Origin: Actinomycetota bacterium
GTDB lineage: Bacteria; Actinomycetota; Geothermincolia; Geothermincolales; RBG-13-55-18
DNA length: 64,000 nt
Assembly: GCA_028697145.1 (NCBI GenBank)
Contig: JAQVFR010000009.1
Coordinates: forward strand, 36,489-100,488
Direction of reading: 5' to 3'
Under the pieces are notes generated by a model. That model saw only the letters and a list, made by a program, of their open reading frames with translations, ran no database searches and was not told the origin of the DNA. This document shows, one piece after another, positions 47,658-56,856 of this stretch (within the stretch, counting starts at the first letter, position 1; each line of letters starts with the position of its first letter). The position numbers and the translations under genes are program-made.

Positions 47658-48152
47658 TCATGGGCCTTCAACGCCGCCGAGGGCTTCCTCCACGGCCTTG
47701 AGCGAGACCTTCTTGCTCACCGTAGCCCCACTGGTGATGTCCACGTCGAGCGATTGCGACGATATCACCTCGTCGAAGATCTCCCCTATCTCCTGCAGGG
47801 TCTCGTCCGACATCCTCCCGCTGTCGGTGAAGGCGATGGAGACGATACGGCCGCCCTCCACCTCGACGTCCACCGCAGCCTTGACGTGAAACACCTCGTA
47901 CGCTCCCGCGTGGACGCCGCTGGCCACCCCGGAGACATCCACGTCCTTTATGCTTAGTTCACCCGCGACCTCGTTGAAACGCCAGGCATACAGGCCTCCT
48001 ATGAGGCCGGCGAGCAGGAGGAGGAAGAGAAGCGCAGCGGACATCCACAGGACTATCTTCCTCCTGGAGGACTTCTCTTTCGCCGCGGGTGCGGGCGAAT
48101 ATGGAGGCGGCTGCGGCGGTACGCCGCCGCCCTCTAGCGGTCGCTCATCCAT
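47658..48152 (-). CDS. FMN-binding domain protein, membrane anchored
   Basis: TM segment then VEVEGGRIVSIAFTDSGRMSDETLQEI...VDITSGATVSKKVSLKAVEEAL (SGAT flavinylation motif). Confidence 0.88.
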   Translation of the reverse strand: MDERPLEGGGVPPQPPPYSPAPAAKEKSSRRKIVLWMSAALLFLLLLAGLIGGLYAWRFNEVAGELSIKDVDVSGVASGVHAGAYEVFHVKAAVDVEVEGGRIVSIAFTDSGRMSDETLQEIGEIFDEVISSQSLDVDITSGATVSKKVSLKAVEEALGGVEGP

Positions 48153-48553
48153 GCGCGTACTCCAGACTCTCTGACCTCGGCAAAAACACCCTATCATTAT
48201 ATATGGTCACATCGTATGCGGGTAACGCCCTTCCGGGGACTCCGGAGTGCTGGTGTGGCGCAGATCCACATGGTCCTGTCCGTTGACGATCTCGTATGCT
48301 TCCGCCGTCCGCGCAATTACGATATGGTAACTATTAACATACGGCTTCCGCGATAAACGCCCTGAAAACCGCTTCCAAGCTGGTCTTATTCTGACCGGCG
48401 GTAAGATGAAAGCGCGGCGTGGAGGCCCCAGACCTGTTAGAATAGAGGCGTTGGAACGGGCTGTCACCCGCTCTGAAGGCAAAGCGAGACGATGGCGTCG
48501 AGGCGATAAAGGATCCGCGGACCGCGCATCGTCGATTCCGGAAAGGAGGAGGC

Positions 48554-49513
48554 ATGGAAGGTTACATCTGGGACTATCGCGATCCCTACGCATGGATGGC
48601 GAAGGTCAGGGAGGGCCTGCCCCCGCTGATCATCTCGGTGGCTATCACCGGCGGCGTGCAGGGCAAGGAGATGAACGAGAACCTGCCCGAGACGCCGGAG
48701 GAGCAGGCGGAGCAGACCAGGGAGGTTTACGAGGCCGGCGCCAGCATCGTGCACGTGCACGCCCGCAACCCCGAGGTGCAGTGGATGACCACCAGCAACC
48801 CTGAGGACTACCTCAGGGTCAACGCGATGATCAGGGACAAGTGCCCGGACATCATCATCAACAACACCACGGGCGGAGGGCCGGAGCTTACCATGGAGCA
48901 GCGCATGGCCTCCATCTACGCCAACCCGGAACTCTGCTCCCTCAACCTCGGGCCCTTCGTGCTCAAGGTCCCGCTGAAGGAACGCGCGGAGCCCCTGCCG
49001 CACCCCAGGCCGGCCATGGTCTTCGACCGCTGCCTCCCCTGCAGCTACTCGGACGTCGAGGCCTTCGCCCGCACCATGAAGGAGAAGGGCATCAAGCCGG
49101 AGATGGAGCTATATCACCCCGGACAGTACTGGGTATTCCAGGATCTGCTCATGGAGGGCCTCGTCGATCCGCCCTACGACTTCCAGTTCGTCATGGGCTT
49201 CCAGACCAGCTCCTTCCCCACCCCGGCGAACCTGCTCGGCCTGGTGAACGAGCTGCCGCCGCAGTCCATCTTCTCCGTCATCGGCGTCGGGTACTTCCAG
49301 ATCCCCATGAACGTCATGGGCATCATGCTCGGCGGCCACGTGCGCGTGGGCATGGAGGACAACCTCTACTACGCCAAGGGCCAGAAGCTCAAGAGCAACG
49401 CCGAACTGGTGGCGAGGATCGTGCGCATCGCCAAGGAGATGAACCGGGAGATCGCCACGCCCGCGCAGGCGCGCGAGATGCTCGGCATCTCCCAGGAGCC
49501 CACGCAGTATTGA
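48554..49513 (+). CDS. BKACE/DUF849 beta-keto acid cleavage enzyme
   Basis: PPLIISVAITGGVQG; EAGASIVHVHARNPE; INNTTGGG; PYDFQFVMGF. Confidence 0.92.
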   Translation: MEGYIWDYRDPYAWMAKVREGLPPLIISVAITGGVQGKEMNENLPETPEEQAEQTREVYEAGASIVHVHARNPEVQWMTTSNPEDYLRVNAMIRDKCPDIIINNTTGGGPELTMEQRMASIYANPELCSLNLGPFVLKVPLKERAEPLPHPRPAMVFDRCLPCSYSDVEAFARTMKEKGIKPEMELYHPGQYWVFQDLLMEGLVDPPYDFQFVMGFQTSSFPTPANLLGLVNELPPQSIFSVIGVGYFQIPMNVMGIMLGGHVRVGMEDNLYYAKGQKLKSNAELVARIVRIAKEMNREIATPAQAREMLGISQEPTQY

Positions 49514-49563
49514 GGAGGAACCCGGGCGAAGCGGAGACCTCACGTCATCCAGACCGCATGAGC

Positions 49564-49590
49564 GAGCGGGGCGCAACCAGCGCCCCGCTC
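49564..49590 (+). terminator. Intrinsic terminator after BKACE gene
   Basis: GAGCGGGGCGC-AACCA-GCGCCCCGCTC-TTGCTTTTCTT. Confidence 0.85.
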
Positions 49591-49816
49591 TTGCTTTTCT
49601 TCCCGCCGCGGGCCGCCTGCTCTTGGCCCTACCGTCTTCCGCGGAGGTAAAGGCCGCCTCTTTCTCGGGAAATATTCCGGCGAGCGGAGCGGAACGGTGG
49701 GCATGAAAAGGCACAGGAAAAGATATGTAGTTAATATGCGCCGTGCCCAGCCCGATAATCTAGACGACGGAGGCAGGTATGCGCGGGCACACTGCGCGAC
49801 GAGTCAGGAGGTTCAC

Positions 49817-50983
49817 ATGAGGATTTCTCTTTCCGCGGCTGGGAGGCCGCATTTGTTCCCGCGGCTTCTGGCCTGCGCGGCCCTGCTCATGCTGGCCATG
49901 CCGCTTGCTTCCTGCGGCGGCGAGGCGGAGCCCGCCCCGTCCTTCAGCGATGAGATGCAGCAGGACATGGAGGCGACCGTCCTCAACCTCATGGAGCAGG
50001 CGAGCATCCCCGGCGCGATCGTGGGGGTATGGGTCCCGGAAATGGGGGAGTGGGTCGCGGCTTTCGGACTCGCGGACAAAGACGCTGACCGCGCCATGGC
50101 CACTGGCGACAAGGTGCGCATCGCCAGCAACACGAAGACCTTCACTGCAACCCTGGTGCTGCTCCTCGCCGACGAGGGCCTCCTCGACCTGGACGACCGG
50201 CTGGAGGACTACATCCCGGGTGTGCCCTACGGCGACGAGATAACCGTCCGGCAGCTCCTCAACATGACCGCGGGCATCTTCAGTTTCTCCGAGGACGAGG
50301 GGTTCCTGGACGCTTTCACCGCCGATCCCCTCATGGAGATGACCCCGCAGGAGGGCCTGGACATCGCGCTGTCCCACGAGCCCGACTTCGCGCCCGGCCA
50401 GGGCTGGCATTACTCGGACACCAATTACGAGATCCTGGGGATGATCGTCGAGCAGGTCACCGGCAACGACATCGAGGATGAGATGCACAGGCGCATCATC
50501 GAGCCCCTGGGGCTCTCCCATACCTCCTTCCCCACCACGCCGGAGATGCCCGAGGGCCATGCCCGGGGTTACGTGCTCCAGAAAGACGGGACCATGGTTG
50601 ATTACACCCTGGTAAGCCCCTCGGTACCCTGGGCGGGAGGAGCCATGATCTCCAACCTGGAGGACCTCCGGGTCTGGGCGAAAGCCCTGGCCACCGGCGA
50701 GCTGTTGAGCGAGGAGATGCACGCGCAGCAGCTCGACTGGGTGGAGGTCCCCGAGTTGGCCAACGTGGAGGGAAAGTACGGCCTGGGGATAATGAGCCTG
50801 GGCGGATTCCAGGGCCATAACGGGGCCATCTTCGGGTACAACAGCACGGCGCTCTACCTGCCGGAGGATGACACTACCATCGTGGTGCTGGTGAACAAGT
50901 CCACCAATTCCTCCCAGGAATCGATGCTCATCTTCATCGCGCTGGCGCAGATGCTCTTCCCCGAGCAATTCCCCGCCCTTTAA
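49817..50983 (+). CDS. Serine hydrolase (class C beta-lactamase family) lipoprotein
   Basis: Lipobox PLASCGGE; RIASNTKTFTATL (SxxK); YSDTNYEIL (YxN). Confidence 0.92.
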   Translation: MRISLSAAGRPHLFPRLLACAALLMLAMPLASCGGEAEPAPSFSDEMQQDMEATVLNLMEQASIPGAIVGVWVPEMGEWVAAFGLADKDADRAMATGDKVRIASNTKTFTATLVLLLADEGLLDLDDRLEDYIPGVPYGDEITVRQLLNMTAGIFSFSEDEGFLDAFTADPLMEMTPQEGLDIALSHEPDFAPGQGWHYSDTNYEILGMIVEQVTGNDIEDEMHRRIIEPLGLSHTSFPTTPEMPEGHARGYVLQKDGTMVDYTLVSPSVPWAGGAMISNLEDLRVWAKALATGELLSEEMHAQQLDWVEVPELANVEGKYGLGIMSLGGFQGHNGAIFGYNSTALYLPEDDTTIVVLVNKSTNSSQESMLIFIALAQMLFPEQFPAL

Positions 50984-51083
50984 GCTGGCGCGGCCACGGC
51001 ACGGGCAGAGGCGGAGCAGGGGCGCTGTCCCGGGGAGATCTTCCCGGCGGACGGCCGGAGCGCAGCGGAACGGAGACGAGGCG

Positions 51084-51869
51084 ATGGATAACCCGAGGAG
51101 ATACGGCGACCCCCCGTACGGCGTGGTCGTGGTGCACGGCGGCCCGGGCGCGCCCGGTGAGATGGCGCCGGTGGCGAGGAAGCTGGCGCTTTCCCGCGGA
51201 GTCCTTGAACCACTGCAGACGCGGGCGAGCCTCGCCGGCCAGGTCGAGGAGCTCGGGAATTTATTGGAAGATACTGGTGAACAACCCTTCGTTCTCATCG
51301 GTTATTCCTGGGGGGCGATACTCTCCTTTATCTTCGCCGCCCAAAATCCCGCCTGGGTGAGCAAACTCATCCTGGTGAGCAGCGGGGTCTTCTCCAACGC
51401 TTACGTGGAGACCATCAAGAGGAACCGCCTCAGCCGCCTCTCGGCGGGGGAGAGGGCACGTATGGACGAGCTCCTGGAGGTCCTCGGCGACCCTTCCACC
51501 GCGGACAAGGATACGCCTTTCGCGGAACTGGGGGACCTCATAGCACGAGCGGACGCTTACGACCCGCTTCCCCACCAGAACGACGCCACCGCTTTCCAGC
51601 ACGACATCTTCGAGGCGGTGTGGAGGGACGCGGAGGAATTGCGCGCCGGCGGCAGGCTGCTGGAGATGGGCAGGGATATCGCCTGTCCCGTGGTGGCCAT
51701 ACACGGCGATTTCGATCCCCACCCCTGGGAAGGTATAAAGAAGCCGCTCGAAGAAGTACTCCATGATTTCCGCTTCGTATTGCTGGAAAAGTGCGGTCAC
51801 CATCCATGGTACGAGAAACACGCCAGGGAAGATTTCTTCAAGGCCCTGGAGGAGGAGGTCGGGCGTTGA
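51084..51869 (+). CDS. Alpha/beta hydrolase
   Basis: VVVVHGGPGAPGEM; LIGYSWGAILS nucleophile elbow; HGDFDPHP; KCGHHPWYE. Confidence 0.9.
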   Translation: MDNPRRYGDPPYGVVVVHGGPGAPGEMAPVARKLALSRGVLEPLQTRASLAGQVEELGNLLEDTGEQPFVLIGYSWGAILSFIFAAQNPAWVSKLILVSSGVFSNAYVETIKRNRLSRLSAGERARMDELLEVLGDPSTADKDTPFAELGDLIARADAYDPLPHQNDATAFQHDIFEAVWRDAEELRAGGRLLEMGRDIACPVVAIHGDFDPHPWEGIKKPLEEVLHDFRFVLLEKCGHHPWYEKHAREDFFKALEEEVGR

Positions 51870-51977
51870 GGTCAAAGCTCGCCCCTTGCCTGAGGGCTCT
51901 GTCATCGCGAGCGCAGCGAAGCGATCCTCCTTTTGGTATAAGCCGTGCCTTGTCACTGTCATCGCGAGCGCAGCGTG

Positions 51978-52011
51978 AGGCACCGGGGTCAAGCCTCGCC
52001 TCGTGCCTGAG
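51978..52011 (+). repeat. Dispersed 34-bp repeat, copy 3
   Basis: AGGCACCGGGGTCAAGCCTCGCCTCGTGCCTGAG. Confidence 0.9.
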
Positions 52012-52069
52012 GGATTTCAGACCTGAAGATATTGGTGGAGGAGAGTCTATCTGTTGAGGGGGTTTGTTC

Positions 52070-53518
52070 ATGAAAGCGTCGCGTTCGATCTGCCTGATCG
52101 TCACCCTGCTGCTCGTCGCAGGCGGCCTGTCCCTGTCCTCCTGCGGAGGCGAGACGCAGGAGGGCGGAACCTCCATAGGAGATGTCGATACCTTCCGCGA
52201 GGCCCTCGAAGCGGACGGCTTCACGGTGCAGGAGGGAAAGCTGGAGACGTTCGATGTCATCGCCATGTATGGTGCAGGCCTCGTCCCCAGCTGTTACGGC
52301 AACAATGCCCAGGCTCCCTACATGTGTTACAAACTTCCCAAGGCTCCCGGCCAGACTACGAACAATACCATCTCGGATTCACCCATCAAGCCCGAGAACG
52401 CCGGCTTATGGGCGGACTCTCGCCTGCGCCCCGACGAAGCCATCGTCTTCATCGGCAAGACACCGCCAGAGTGCAGCTACTTCAGTTATTGCAGTTACAT
52501 AGCGGTGAGGTACTTCCCGGAGGAAGGCCAATCCAGGCGGGTGTTCGGCAGCCTGGGCGACTCTCTGAATAATATGACCATCAGCACCGAGGGGACTCCC
52601 GGCGGGGAGGACGGTGATGTCTTCGAGAAATACACCGTGATCATCTGTACCGCGGACAGGGGGATTGACCAGAGGGTGCGTGACTCCCTCGCGTCGGCGG
52701 GATATTCCGAGGACATCGTTAATACCGACGTTATCCCCTCCGGCATGGTTAAGATGGGTCTTGACGCTGAGGACGACACCTTCACCTTACTGCACCGCCT
52801 GGCTTTTTTCGCGGATGAGCAAGCGGGCGAAGACTACATGAACAGCTCGCAGGGTACCGTGCTCCGCCTCACGCCGAATGACGATACACAGCTTGACCCG
52901 TTCGGGGTGCCGGAGACGCGGGTGCGGGGTACCGGAGATACATCCGAGTTGGACCTCATGGGGGCGTTGGAGGAACTTCGCCAGGCTATACTTGCTGAAT
53001 ATAGCGATCTGCAGGCGACCGAGCTCGAGACGAATGTGTGGCTGCTGCAGGGCTATAACGCTATCCAGACGGGGACCGACGCGCTTGGCGACAACAACGA
53101 CACCGTCTATCTGCGCACCGACCAGTTCACCCTGGGGGACAACCCTCAGGAATTCCTCATCGTTTACGGCGTGAACCACACAGAGTCAGGAAGGTACTCC
53201 TATAATAACTTCAGCATATATGGCGCCGACATCATGAACGGGATAGCAGGCAGGGAGAACGCCACACTCGCGGGTTCCGCCGTGGAATACCTGCCGGATA
53301 ACCCTGCAGCGGAGTTTCTATATGTATGCAAGGTGGCGCGCGATGCCGGTGGAGACCCCGCCGTCGTGGAGGTGCCCACGGGGCCCGTTGCTTACGGCAT
53401 TCCCCTGGACAAGCAGATCTTTCTTGGTTACCGCATCTATCTGGAGAAGGAGACGAAGACAGGGCCGTTCTGGTTCGAGCTGCTCTACGACCGCGCCATC
53501 AAGTTCGACCCGCGCTGA
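52070..53518 (+). CDS. Lipoprotein of unknown family, tandem paralog 1
   Basis: MKASRSICLIVTLLLVAGGLSLSSCGGE lipobox; strongly similar to next gene. Confidence 0.88.
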   Translation: MKASRSICLIVTLLLVAGGLSLSSCGGETQEGGTSIGDVDTFREALEADGFTVQEGKLETFDVIAMYGAGLVPSCYGNNAQAPYMCYKLPKAPGQTTNNTISDSPIKPENAGLWADSRLRPDEAIVFIGKTPPECSYFSYCSYIAVRYFPEEGQSRRVFGSLGDSLNNMTISTEGTPGGEDGDVFEKYTVIICTADRGIDQRVRDSLASAGYSEDIVNTDVIPSGMVKMGLDAEDDTFTLLHRLAFFADEQAGEDYMNSSQGTVLRLTPNDDTQLDPFGVPETRVRGTGDTSELDLMGALEELRQAILAEYSDLQATELETNVWLLQGYNAIQTGTDALGDNNDTVYLRTDQFTLGDNPQEFLIVYGVNHTESGRYSYNNFSIYGADIMNGIAGRENATLAGSAVEYLPDNPAAEFLYVCKVARDAGGDPAVVEVPTGPVAYGIPLDKQIFLGYRIYLEKETKTGPFWFELLYDRAIKFDPR

Positions 53519-53529
53519 TGCGGGGGGTC

Positions 53530-53563
53530 AGGCATTGGGGTCAAGCCTCGCCTCGTGCCTGAG
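53530..53563 (+). repeat. Dispersed 34-bp repeat, copy 4
   Basis: AGGCATTGGGGTCAAGCCTCGCCTCGTGCCTGAG. Confidence 0.95.
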
Positions 53564-53620
53564 GGATTTCAGACCTGAAGATGTTGGTGGAGGAAGATCT
53601 ATCTGGTGAGGGGTTTTTTC

Positions 53621-55069
53621 ATGAAAGCATCGCGTTTCATTTGCCTGGCCGTCATCCTTCTGCTCGTCGCAGGCGGCCTGTCATTGTCTTCCTGCGGGGG
53701 TGAGGCGCAGGGCGGCAACACTTCGGTAGGAGATATAGACGCCTTCCGGGAAGCCCTGGCATCGGATGAGTTCACGGTGCAGGAGGGCAAGCTCGAGGTG
53801 TTCAACATCCTCGACATGTACAACGCCGGGCTCATCCCCAGTTGCTGGGGGAACAACGCCCAGGCCCCGTACATGGTTTACAAGCTCCCGGAATCCCCCG
53901 GACAGACGGCCCCCAACACCATAACCGACGCGCCCCTCAGGCCGGAGAACGAGGGGCTGTGGGGGGACTACAGACTGCGGCGGGACGAGGCCATCGTCTA
54001 TATCGGGCCCACGCCGCCCGAATGCAGCTACTTCAGCTACCGCAGCTACCTGGCTGGGAGGTATTTCCCCGCCGTGGGAAGGTCGCAAAGGGTCTTCGCG
54101 AGCCTGGGAGACACCATCAACAACATGACCATCAACTCGACGGGCACTCCCGGCGGCAAGGCCGGCGACGCCTTCGAGGGCACCACGGTGATCATCACCG
54201 CCGCCGACAGTAGCATAGAGCAGCGGGTGCGCGCTGCGCTGCAAGAGGCGGGCTATTCCATGGACGTCGTGAACACCGACATCATCCCGCAGTCGCTGGT
54301 GAGGATGGGGTTGGAGGCCGAGGCGGACAGCTTCGTCTTCATCCACCGCGTCGCTTTCTTCGAGGACGAGCAGGCGGGAGAGGACTATATGGCGAGCGCG
54401 CAGGGAACGGTGCTGCGCCTCACGCCTCAGACGGTCGACGATCCCGATCCTTTCGCCGTGCCCGAGCTGCGTGTACGCGGCACCGGGGACGCCTCCGAGC
54501 TTGACCTCACGGCGGACGTGGAGATGTTGCGCCAGGCCATCCTGGAGAAGCACGCGGGACTGCTGGCGACGGAGCTGAAGACCAGCATCTGGCTGCTGGA
54601 GGGGTACGACGCCATCCAGAGGGGCATCGACGTCCTGGGGGAGAACCGCGACACCGGCTACCTGTGGACGGATCAGTTCACCCTCGGCGACGACCCCGAA
54701 GAGTTCGTCATCGTTTACGGCGTGAACCACGCCGCCTTCGGGAAGGCCACCTACAGCAACGTCAGCATATACGGCTTTGACATCAAGAACGGCGTGGCCG
54801 GGGTGGAGAACACCTCGCTTGCAGGCACGGCTGATGAGTACCTGCCGGGCAACCCCAACGCCAAGTACCTCTACGTGTGGAAGATAGCCCGCGACGCCGG
54901 CGGCGACCCCGACTGCCTTGCGGTGCCCACCTGGCCCGGGGCCTACGGCATACCCCTGGACGCCAATTGCTACATCGCCTTCCGCGCCTATCTCGAGCAG
55001 GAGACGCGGGTGGGGCCTTACTGGTTCGAACTTTTCTACGACCGCGCCATCAAGTTCGACCCGCGCTGA
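53621..55069 (+). CDS. Lipoprotein of unknown family, tandem paralog 2
   Basis: MKASRFICLAVILLLVAGGLSLSSCGGE; colinear with 52070-53518 over full length. Confidence 0.88.
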   Translation: MKASRFICLAVILLLVAGGLSLSSCGGEAQGGNTSVGDIDAFREALASDEFTVQEGKLEVFNILDMYNAGLIPSCWGNNAQAPYMVYKLPESPGQTAPNTITDAPLRPENEGLWGDYRLRRDEAIVYIGPTPPECSYFSYRSYLAGRYFPAVGRSQRVFASLGDTINNMTINSTGTPGGKAGDAFEGTTVIITAADSSIEQRVRAALQEAGYSMDVVNTDIIPQSLVRMGLEAEADSFVFIHRVAFFEDEQAGEDYMASAQGTVLRLTPQTVDDPDPFAVPELRVRGTGDASELDLTADVEMLRQAILEKHAGLLATELKTSIWLLEGYDAIQRGIDVLGENRDTGYLWTDQFTLGDDPEEFVIVYGVNHAAFGKATYSNVSIYGFDIKNGVAGVENTSLAGTADEYLPGNPNAKYLYVWKIARDAGGDPDCLAVPTWPGAYGIPLDANCYIAFRAYLEQETRVGPYWFELFYDRAIKFDPR

Positions 55070-55080
55070 CCCGGTGGGTC

Positions 55081-55114
55081 GGGCATTGGGGCCAAGCCTC
55101 GCCCCGTGCCTGAG
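55081..55114 (+). repeat. Dispersed 34-bp repeat, copy 5
   Basis: GGGCATTGGGGCCAAGCCTCGCCCCGTGCCTGAG. Confidence 0.9.
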
Positions 55115-55200
55115 AGCGTCGGGCCTCAGCGCGACCTCCTTGCTGCGCGCAACCCGTGATAGAATCTTTACGCAAGGCCATTTGGCAAGGAGGTGCGCGC

Positions 55201-55695
55201 GTGAAGACCCTGGTAGCCTATTTTAGCCAGACCGGAAAGACCAAGATGGTCGCGGAAGCGATCTACGAGAGTATCGAGGGCGAAAAAGAGCTGAAGGAAT
55301 TGAGCGAGGTGGACAGCCTGGATGGTTACGACCTCTCCTTCATCGGCTTCCCCATCATCGCCTTCGGCCCCTCCAAGGAGGGCAAGGAATTCCTCGAGCA
55401 GAAGGCCGCCGGGAAGAAGGTGGCTCTCTTCATAACCCACGCCGCGCCCGAGGACCAGGAGGGCATCGGCGCATGGCTGGACAAATGTAAAGCGGCAGCC
55501 GCTGACGCCGAGCTGGTGGGCTTCTTCGACTGCATGGGGGAACTCTCGCAGCAGATCGCGGACTTCCTCATGAAAAACGATGACCCCACCATGAGGTCCT
55601 TCGGTGAGCGCCGCCCCGAGACCATCGGCCAGCCCGACGAGACGCGCCTGCAGCGCGCCCGGGACTTCGCGAAAGAGGTCGTGGGCAAGCTCTGA
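55201..55695 (+). CDS. Flavodoxin-like protein
   Basis: MKTLVAYFSQTGKTKMVAEAIYE FMN loop; YDLSFIGFPIIAFGPS; GTG start. Confidence 0.88.
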   Translation: MKTLVAYFSQTGKTKMVAEAIYESIEGEKELKELSEVDSLDGYDLSFIGFPIIAFGPSKEGKEFLEQKAAGKKVALFITHAAPEDQEGIGAWLDKCKAAAADAELVGFFDCMGELSQQIADFLMKNDDPTMRSFGERRPETIGQPDETRLQRARDFAKEVVGKL

Positions 55696-55749
55696 AGAAC
55701 CCGCAGAATAACGGGGAGCCAGGTCAGGACCTGACGCCATCGACATAGA

Positions 55750-56551
55750 TCAGCGAGCGTACCCGGTGGAGCAGGTGCCGCCGGAGCGGGCTGACCAGTA
55801 GGTGGCGCGCTCGCAGCAAAGGGGTTCAGCCGCGGCCACGCGCAGCGACAGCGACCCGTCGTAATAGTCGTCCACCTTCACCGTGACCCTCCTGCGTGCC
55901 GCCACCCGGACCTCGTCTATCTCCTGCTCGCCCCCGGAGGTCATGGCGCAAACCGTCGCCGTGGTGTCCACGTCGCCGGGGTTGTAAAGCAGCAACCAGG
56001 TGTCGAAGCCGGAGTGGGTAGCCCCCTCCGCCAGGTACCATTTATTGGCATGCGCTGCGGCCCCCATGGAGCAAGTGCCGGAGCGGCGCCCCGGCCCGTA
56101 CAGAGACACCTCGGGCACCACCACCGTTCCCGCCTGCCCGGCGCCGTCTTCGCACAGGAAACGCATGTCCACCGCGCTTGCCGCGTTGCCGGGGTTGAGG
56201 ATGGTTATCCAGGTCTCGAAGCCGTAGTCCGTGCACCCCTCGGCGAGATACCACTGCCGTGAAGGCGCACTGGTCAGGGTGGCCGTGTGCCCCTCGGAGC
56301 GGTCTGCCCAGTACATGGCGCGCTCCGCGTAAACCGGCTGGTCCGATCCCACGCTGATGCCCGCGCTCCTGGCCCAGATGGTGTCGCTGGCGCTCATGGT
56401 CAGGCGCGATCGCGCGGGGACGGTAACGGGATCGGCGTTGCGCGGCCCCTGTTCGGTATAGAAGGATATGCTCACCTCCGCGGCGGTGTCGTTGGGGTTG
56501 GCTACCAGCACCCAGGTCTCGAAACCGTAGTCCGTGCAGCCCTCGGCGAGC
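55750..56551 (-). pseudogene. 5'-truncated DUF5719-like WYLAEG repeat protein
   Basis: Reading frame LAEGCTDYGFETWVLVANPND... with no start or signal peptide; breaks exactly at dispersed repeat copy 6; intact C-terminus CSTGYAR*. Confidence 0.8.
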
Positions 56552-56585
56552 AGGCATTGGGGTCAAGCCTCGCCCCGTGCCTGAG
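56552..56585 (+). repeat. Dispersed 34-bp repeat, copy 6
   Basis: AGGCATTGGGGTCAAGCCTCGCCCCGTGCCTGAG. Confidence 0.95.
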
Positions 56586-56609
56586 ACTGTTATCGCGGGT
56601 GCGTTTCAA

Positions 56610-56707
56610 TGTCATTGCGAGCGGAACGAGGCAATCCCTTTTTAACCACACCGCGTCTCTCCCTGGGGGATCGACACGCCGCCCGTGACTCCTCGCCGCA
56701 ATGACGG
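56610..56707. mobile_element. MITE-like element with CATTGCGAG-type inverted termini
   Basis: TGTCATTGCGAGCGGAACGAGGCAATCC ... CTCGCCGCAATGACGG. Confidence 0.65.
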
Positions 56708-56856
56708 GGTGATCGAATTTTACTTACCGACGGTTTTTTCGCCTTTTCCCCCGCCCGGATGATAAGCTTTTCGAAGCGGACGATCGGCACTGTGGATCTA
56801 CGCGCCCCCTCCCGCCGGATGGGGGGCGCTGCGGCCGTGATAGGAGGGAGGAACAG

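Noticed and set aside
40554-56585. Integron attC-like gene-cassette array, because repeats follow stop codons
   Set aside because: Repeats are only ~34 bp, lack GTTRRRY/RYYYAAC core sites, and no integron integrase is visible.
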